Positions 61,601-64,000 of a DNA stretch of 64,000 bases are shown one piece after another (position 1 is the first letter of the stretch; every line of letters starts with the position of its first letter). The translations under genes were made by a program, and so were the position numbers. Source of the DNA: JAVJSD01 sp040219575 (GTDB lineage: Bacteria > Planctomycetota > Planctomycetia > Pirellulales > Pirellulaceae); assembly GCA_040219575.1 (NCBI GenBank), contig JAVJSD010000101.1:138221-202220 (forward strand), read 5' to 3'. Under the pieces are notes generated by a model. It was not told the origin of the DNA, ran no database searches, and worked only from the letters and a program-made list of their open reading frames with translations.

Positions 61601-64000
61601 CTCGAATGCTCTCGCACACACCATCAACTCCAGTCTCTGGGCCCGTATCGTTGGTGACCGTTACCTTTGACGAGGATATCGATCCGGCGACATTCACCGC
61701 GTCCGATGTGACCATCGTCGATCCCGTAGGAACCGTTGTGCCGCTTGCCGCCGACCCGGTCGATAGCGGCGACCATCGCACCTTCAGCCTCAACCTGACC
61801 GAAGCGCAGTCGCAGGCCGGAGTTTACTACCTCCGAGTTGATCCCGACGTCCGCGATACGACCGGAAACTGGATGAACCAGGATGGGGACGCCGTCTCCG
61901 GCGAAACGTATGGCGACGATGAATACTACGAGACGTTCCAAATCGCCGCCGTGCCGCAGGCTGTTCCGTACGTTGAGGGATTCGAAGGCGGGGCGTTCAG
62001 TTCGCTGGCTGGTTGGAGTTTCGCCTCGGCTGCGGGAGAGATCTCCGTCGATGGTGAAGGAACGCCCCACGGCGGCGGATATCATCTGCGGATGCAGTCG
62101 CCGGGGACGACGGACAGCACGTCGCGCCAAGCGGATTTCGTGATGGATCTCTCTTCACAGTTCGGCGCCACTGACCTCGTCCTCGACTTCTGGGCTCAGC
62201 GCCTGGAAGCGACCAATTATCACTACGTCTCATTGCATGTCAGCGGGGACGGTCAAACTTGGCAATACGCGGCAGGATTGTATCCGTCCACGACCGGCCA
62301 TCAACACTACGCATTCGACTTGGACGCCCTATTGGCATCCCATGGCGTTGCGGTGGACGGCGACGTATACATCAGGTTGCGGCAAGACAAGCAGTATGCG
62401 AGTGGTGTGCTGACGCTGGACGATTTCCGCGTGCGCAACGCAACCCTCAACAATGCGCCCACGCTCACCACAGTGGGCGCCCTGACGGGGACGGAAGATC
62501 AACCGCTGACGATCGACTACGCCATGCTGGCGGCCGCCGCCGATAAGGCCGACGCCAACGGCGATCCCATCGCCTTCCGCGTCGCCGAGGTCGTCAGTGG
62601 AACGCTGAGCAAGGATGGTGCGCCGGTGGCGCCGGGGACCACGCTCATCGGCGTGGGCGAAAGCCTCGTCTGGACGCCGGATGCGCACGCCAACGGCGCG
62701 ATTGAGGCCTTCACAATCCGGGCGTGGGACGGCGAATTCGATTCGGGAACTCCCGTTCCGGTCCGCGTCAGCGTTTCCGCCGTGAACGACGCCCCCGTGC
62801 TCGACGCAACCGGAACACCGGCCGTGCCCGGCGGCCCGGAGGATTCAACGCCGACCAATATTCGCATCGACTTCCTCGTCGGCGACTCGATTACCGATGT
62901 GGATGCTGGTTCGCTCGAAGGAATCGCGGTTGTTGGTCTGACCGGGACGTCCAACGGAACGTGGCGATACTACACGGGTAGCTGGCACGACTTCCCGGCA
63001 GTTTCCGAAGCCAGCGCCCTTCTGCTCAGCAGCGCGAACTACGTGCGGTTTTTGCCCGACCCCGACTTCAATGGGATGGCGGCGATTCAGTATCGAGCCT
63101 GGGACCGTACTAGCGGATCCGCTGGGGGTGCGGTGGATCTCTCGGGCGCCGGCGCTGTGGGTGGTGCAACGGCTTTCAGTACCGACGTCGAAACGGCGAC
63201 GACGACGATTACGCCGGTGAACGACGCTCCGCTGCTCGACGCCGGTGGTGCGATGTCACTGGCGAGCATCCTGGAGGATGCCGTCGACAACAACGGAACG
63301 CAGGTCTCGGAAATCATCGCCAGCGCGGGCGGCGACCGCATCACGGACATCGACCATGCAGCCGTCGAAGGCATCGCCGTTATCTCCGCCGTCACGACGA
63401 ACGGGGATTGGCAATACTCGATCGACAACGGGAATACCTGGTCAAGCTTCGGCTTCGTGGCGTACTATTCCGCTCGCCTGCTGCGAACCAACGACCGAGT
63501 ACGTTTCGTGCCAAACGCCGACTTTGGCGGCGTTGTTGCCGAGGGGATCACATTCAAGGCATGGGACCAGTACGCGGGGACGCCCGGCGGAGTAGAAAGC
63601 ACATCGGGCAGCGGTTACACGACCCCGTTTAGCACCGCATCCGAAACCGCTTCGATCGCCGTCACGCCCGTCGGCGACACGCCGCGGGTCGCCGACATCA
63701 CCACACTGGAGGATACGCCCAGTGGGCCGATCGTCATCGATCGCCACGCGGCCGACGGCGCGGAAGTGACGCACTTCCGCATCAGCAGCATCACCGGCGG
63801 CGTGCTGTTCCAAAACAACGGCTCGACGCCGATCAACAACGGCGATTTCATCACCTTCGCCGAAGCCCAGGCGGGAGTGGTGTTTCGGCCGGCGGCCGAC
63901 AGCAACACGCCGGGCAGCTTCAACGTCGAGTCGTCGGAGGACGGCGTCAGTGTGGCGGACCAGAGCGGTACGGCGACCAGCACGATCACCGTCACGCCGG
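49687..64000 (+). CDS. Giant secreted subtilase with 11 tandem 288-residue units (3' end outside window)
   Basis: The frame stays open for at least 4,771 codons and runs past the window. The N-terminus is basic and carries the planctomycete motif VESLESRCLLAVD (about 31-43) in place of a classic signal peptide. Residues about 185-590 are a subtilisin-like (S8) peptidase with D201 (LIGVMSDSALN), H239 (MLEIIHDIAPGA) and S535 (GTSAAAPHVAAVAALL). Residues about 750-1090 hold beta-propeller-like repeats (VVAVTPDGGAVIAWH, VGADGSFVIAWRQ). Then 11 units (about 1095-4250) each pair an Ig-like domain (FTVTFDEEIDAASFTAADV, DPVDSGDHRTFT, RDVQGNAMNQDGD) with a beta-sandwich (TNLELDFWMQ, MTFDDVRISNVDVFGP). 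After about 4250 come cadherin-like repeats (GTEDQPLTIDY, VNDAPVLDATGT). Likely cell-surface or matrix protein. Confidence 0.93.
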   Translation, partial: MSFRRFPSLRRFFDRHNAPSSRQPSSRPLRVESLESRCLLAVDLPLISPAAPSNLNTHLTDLMRQNLAAFSSSVSNDGAQQLPSPKSLADANPLLQFDAAERPLVNIWTTTDVLDVAAALGDYDATIYAASNDFHVLEAALNVDDLAAVAGMTGVLSVTPVYRPYLRSGSVQTQGDAVLNADDVRAAGYDGSSFLIGVMSDSALNIDRSQDTGDLPALIDRYLEFPASDEGRAMLEIIHDIAPGASLAHHSAILSELSFADGIRRLAEAGSRIIVDDIGYYAEPFFQDGVISQAIDEVAAGGVVYVSAAGNDTDRSYESMFADADPGGASDFHDFDPSAGVDTRQQVTVPAGYGVTLILQWDDPFYTMDGVTHDFNVKVYDSAGELVKAGSNNNVSTQQPLEIIQWFGEGDGVYEVEIERVAGDGPSFLKYVLSTNSTVGTIDEYATNSGTITGHATAAGAIAVGAVPYYDPTNIEAFSSVGSATIYFDAAGNRLASPEVRNKPDVVAPDNVNTTFFGRDIPEDSDTYRNFAGTSAAAPHVAAVAALLFDANPHLTRDELYSVLTSTAVDLGAAGRDEVYGFGLVDAEAARIAAQAVVDVTAPTATLLSPLGTFGWHVEQLQLSVSEPLAASAAGDAANYVLVAAGADALFDTADDVAFTVTPVYDADALTITLTIAAPTTVLADELYRLTLDGTSGITDETGNGINGGVDQAIYFSIAPQSDIISIEGASSIDARPDGTTVMVYENNPVIRYRWPQIMVGQYSPEGQVQGPYLSAPTDINYSYRVRYADVSVNSGGGVFVYNDHEYIIYGEPDDYDIGFQLIDASGRVVGDRQVAFGIVGGYAPRVDVNEAGQFTIVSGVSYYDSSADRYYPHIRARFFDSSGAPRTSILTVNANANALAPVVAVTPDGGAVIAWHQSGVDSDAAAIVARRYDASGAPLGDEFQVNTTTAGAQTYPEIAVGADGSFVIAWRQTSSTSGILFQRYDASGQPVGGEQMVFPSGTSQRIDMAPDGRFVVAWHSADGDGDGVFAQRYNADGTPFGERLWISGGAAGDQQSPRVAMADNGDFVVTYDGATTEARWISWDAPDEVLPFGPWVRSTSPFGETTAPFSSIDFTFDRPIQTATLTTADVTLTDPAGRELAISSLSVDGQAFTIEFAAQQLPGRYTLRIGADVLDLNGLAMNQDGDDVNGESLDAFVGHFLLPSTAASFPLVETFEVANIDSLGSAWSFAAETGEIDVTPHDAPHAGGAHLRMSHNSGGGWSRREAVVQIDLSGQAGATNLELDFWMQAIGTTSNNYGIVQVSGDGVSWTIVPGTNNLRASAVDLYEHYAIDFDEALDQAGIAFDGDVYVKLVNNAVSDSAMTFDDVRISNVDVFGPSVVAQSPEALVPAPLSSFTVTFDEEIDAASFTAADVEVTGPTGAAVSLSGDPVDSGDHRTFTINFAAPQSQSGTYTFTIGPDVRDVQGNAMNQDGDFLSGEVNGQDRYAGVLQVGQLTAQPAPYFENFDAGSLGPLAANWSFSITGSGTIGVTDGDTPHSGGYHLDFGQAGSGYTSQHAQLLLDLSAHAAATNLELDFWMQRLGTTSSNTLSVDVSGDGQTWEIVEGYFTPPALGQYTHFAIDLDAALDAKGIARDGDVHVRFRHSGSSAAARMTLDDVRIDTVDVFGPSVVGLTPSTTGSGPLSWIDVSFDETIDGASFTVDDVELIGPDGLPRTLAGDPLDSGDQQTFRVSLETPESLAGVFQVLIGPDVRDPAGNAMNQDQDTASGESGQDVFVGEVATTALAQAFPVVQGFESGALDTLPGWSFAAAAGTISVGSAEDPHGGAYQLKMSSPSTVGSTSRDAVLALDLSSQAGATDLELDFWMQMIGTTNQNSVSVYVSGDGQQWTAAAGGASLSSTAVGQYQHFAFDLDASLAAAAVALDADVYIKFTHSTYYTGRGVALDDVRVSNVDAFGPSVASHTPSSPQTGTLSSITVTFDEPIDPTSFTATDVVIVNPAGQTVALAENPEDGGDQTTFTLTFATPQTIAGTYQLRVGPGVRDAAGNAMNQDGDAADGETNGHDAYQATFAIAATPLAHPHVEDFEAGSLAAVAGWSFTAADGAIAVVSTDGPHGGAHHLMMTAHGSGNTWTSRAADLVVDLSGQAAATDLVLDFWMQSVAADSNNYTSVYVSGDGLDWTVIDGGASLRSSAVDRYEHFAFDLDQALGAAGVALDADVYIRLQHNAYYAGRRVTFDDVRVSNEDAFGPRIVSQTPSTQVTGSLASISVTFNEPIDAASFTALDVSVSDPSGAVVPLAGDPVDSGDQTTFTISFAAPQALAGTYVFVIGPDVRDVAGNYMNQDGDAANRELGGVDDYAGVFQIGGAAQLFPTTQTFESGSLVALPGWSFAATTGTISIESSNTPHGGSYHLQMTGPNSGTGWTTREAALLLDLSGQVGAVNLELDFWMQAVQSNSSNYANVYISGDGVAWTLAPDGGSLSLEEADRYQHFVFDLDEALDDASIDLDADVYIKVTHNSYYSGGTLTFDDVRVSNIDAVGPKLLSNTPVAPVSEAVSSITVTFDEPIDVASFTMPDVSITDPAGRNVRLAGNPLDSGDQQTFTLNFLSPQELPGAYRVNVGPRVRDAAGNEMNQDGDVRNGEQNGHDVYTGTFSITSVAHAFPKVEDFEAGDLESLTGWSFASSAGEIVVDSLNGPHGGRHLRMAGQTSGNSSTTREAVLLVDLAGQSGATNLELDLWLQALGSTSSNYLNIDVSGDGAAWSTIAGSLNLPSLGQYQHFAFDLDAALVAAGIDVDEDVYIRLQHATYNAGRSITLDDVRVSNVDAFGPRVTAQSPDSPQSGSVSSLTITFDEAIDAATFTVADVAVIDPGGAVVVLSGNPVDSGDQKTFTIPFAAPQATAGDYQIVLDADIRDVSGNRLNQDGDAANGETNGHDDYTGRFSIVAAAQPFPLVESFEGGSLSSLPGWSFKTNSGTILVDSANSPRTGGFHLVWNGPPVSGSSSREATLLLDLAAQNGATDLELDFWMQALGATSSNGLSLAVSGDGAVWTNLPDSLTLSTTGVYQHFAIDLDAALAAAAIDLDADVYIKFTHSTYSGGRTLTIDDVRVSNVDAFGPRIVSQTPVDQVTGSVTSLTVTFDEAIDAASFTAADVIVSDPGGTPVALAGDPVDSGDHKTFTINFASPQVLAGTYQFRVGPDIRDAAGNLMNQDGDAGNGETNGNDDYDGVFQIGGAAQLFPALQSFESGTLGSLPGWSFAVGGGAVDVSSDGGPHGGNYHLRMIGPAGNGSTQRDAVLLMDLSSQVGATNLELDFWMQGGGISTSNYGHVYVSGDGAAWSLVPDGGNLHIPSGNPYQHFTFDLDQALSTAGIDVDADIYLKFTHTSYYSNSTITLDDVRVSNVDAIGASVASITPAGPVAAPLSSLQVTFSEPIDVAAFTAADVVVTDPAGSPVALSADPVDSGDQTTFTLNFAAQTLPGTYYVAILPDILDLSGNQLNQDGDVRNGEINGDDSYVAAVQVAGASRGFPVAEGFESGQLLTTPGFSFNAASGTIEVADDGAPQGGSYHLRMTGPSSGNGWTTRDAILQVDLSGHVGATNLGLDFYMQANNTSSNRGLVSVSGDGQNWTYLPGGDSLPVESANQYQRYAFDLDAGLLDAAIALDDDVYIKFTHYSTFGGRAVMFDDIRVTNLDVLGPRVVSQTPLGEVSAGVTSVEVTFDEAIDPAEFTLDDVALISPQGTPVALTGNPVASGDQKTFTLNFTAAQNLAGDYQLRIGPDVRDLAGNPMNQDGDTAVGETDGDDEYLSVFTILAAAQPFPYTADFEAGDLGALSGWSFTSSTGAIDVSSANAPHGGGYHLRMTAPANTGYTSRDATLLLDLESQFGATDLELDFWMQRFAANSGHSMSLYVSGDGTNWYYAIGLNTSAVGVYEHFALDLDEILAAEGVLLDADVYLRIRQSTYYSSSVMTIDDLRVSNIDVFGPRMLSHTPSTPVSGPVSLVTVTFDEDIDPATFTASDVTIVDPVGTVVPLAADPVDSGDHRTFSLNLTEAQSQAGVYYLRVDPDVRDTTGNWMNQDGDAVSGETYGDDEYYETFQIAAVPQAVPYVEGFEGGAFSSLAGWSFASAAGEISVDGEGTPHGGGYHLRMQSPGTTDSTSRQADFVMDLSSQFGATDLVLDFWAQRLEATNYHYVSLHVSGDGQTWQYAAGLYPSTTGHQHYAFDLDALLASHGVAVDGDVYIRLRQDKQYASGVLTLDDFRVRNATLNNAPTLTTVGALTGTEDQPLTIDYAMLAAAADKADANGDPIAFRVAEVVSGTLSKDGAPVAPGTTLIGVGESLVWTPDAHANGAIEAFTIRAWDGEFDSGTPVPVRVSVSAVNDAPVLDATGTPAVPGGPEDSTPTNIRIDFLVGDSITDVDAGSLEGIAVVGLTGTSNGTWRYYTGSWHDFPAVSEASALLLSSANYVRFLPDPDFNGMAAIQYRAWDRTSGSAGGAVDLSGAGAVGGATAFSTDVETATTTITPVNDAPLLDAGGAMSLASILEDAVDNNGTQVSEIIASAGGDRITDIDHAAVEGIAVISAVTTNGDWQYSIDNGNTWSSFGFVAYYSARLLRTNDRVRFVPNADFGGVVAEGITFKAWDQYAGTPGGVESTSGSGYTTPFSTASETASIAVTPVGDTPRVADITTLEDTPSGPIVIDRHAADGAEVTHFRISSITGGVLFQNNGSTPINNGDFITFAEAQAGVVFRPAADSNTPGSFNVESSEDGVSVADQSGTATSTITVTP
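52969..62445 (+). repeat. Eleven tandem coding units of about 864 bp
   Basis: The codons for the DDVRxSN motif that closes each unit start at 53782, 54649, 55513, 56383, 57253, 58114, 58975, 59842, 60706, 61564 and 62419. Spacings are 855-870 bp, all multiples of 3. The units are similar enough to align by eye but clearly diverged, with the last two the most different. Confidence 0.92.

Noticed and set aside
51862..62130. Long minus-strand open frames opposite the giant gene (603, 802, 509, 395 codons and others)
   Set aside because: They repeat with the 864-bp period of the plus-strand units and translate to Arg/Val/Gly/Asp-rich text with no domain. They are shadows of the high-GC repeat array.

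Overview
The window is high-GC bacterial DNA that reads as a planctomycete, probably close to Pirellulales/Rhodopirellula. The cues are a DUF1501 protein and sulfatases, a giant secreted protein with the planctomycete N-terminal motif LESRCLLA, a membrane protein starting MENPYATP, a BRCT-MerR-TPR fusion, many genes without a Shine-Dalgarno sequence, and large intergenic palindromes. No rRNA is visible; one tRNA-Lys(TTT) lies at 32620-32692.

Layout. 1-13.5 kb is mostly housekeeping: a secretin-type STN fragment, a secreted protein behind a sigma-54-type promoter, a UvrC without its HhH tail, a MOSC protein, a hybrid histidine kinase, a BON/FKBP/GNAT operon, a primary-like sigma factor, a CehA-type metallohydrolase, a secreted EEP nuclease and a glycine-rich RRM protein. 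13.8-22.3 kb is a probable export module: DUF502, HlyD adaptor and GAF-HlyD membrane protein (minus strand), divergent from a long TolC-like protein, then an OmpA lipoprotein. 22.6-32 kb holds small membrane or secreted proteins, an LRR protein, a sulfatase and a DUF1501 protein.

32.9-41.2 kb is the most interesting functional block. It contains BRCT-MerR-TPR, a fusion of an archaeo-eukaryotic primase-polymerase (AEP) with a HAD phosphatase, and, facing it, an operon of two unrecognised proteins plus an ATP-dependent DNA ligase with a lysine-rich tail. Polymerase, phosphatase and ligase together mirror the three activities of bacterial LigD end joining, but in different folds and separate polypeptides. 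No Ku was recognised in the window. A REP-associated tyrosine transposase (RAYT) with its own hairpins sits between the two halves.

41.5-49 kb looks like an island with lower GC by eye. It starts at a sulfatase cut off after 42 codons and carries a FecR/TPR protein and a divergent coiled-coil secreted protein, each behind a sigma-54-type promoter, then a junction of two broken transposase genes. From 49,687 to the window end (at least 4,771 codons, open at the edge) one gene encodes a giant secreted subtilase followed by 11 units of about 288 residues and then cadherin-like repeats.

Across the whole window, short hairpins of several unrelated stem sequences share a 5' GTAG (seen as CTAC on the other strand), often in inverted pairs. 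This is the architecture of REP/REPIN elements, and it fits the presence of a RAYT. One such pair marks the exact breakpoint of a duplicated, truncated sulfatase.
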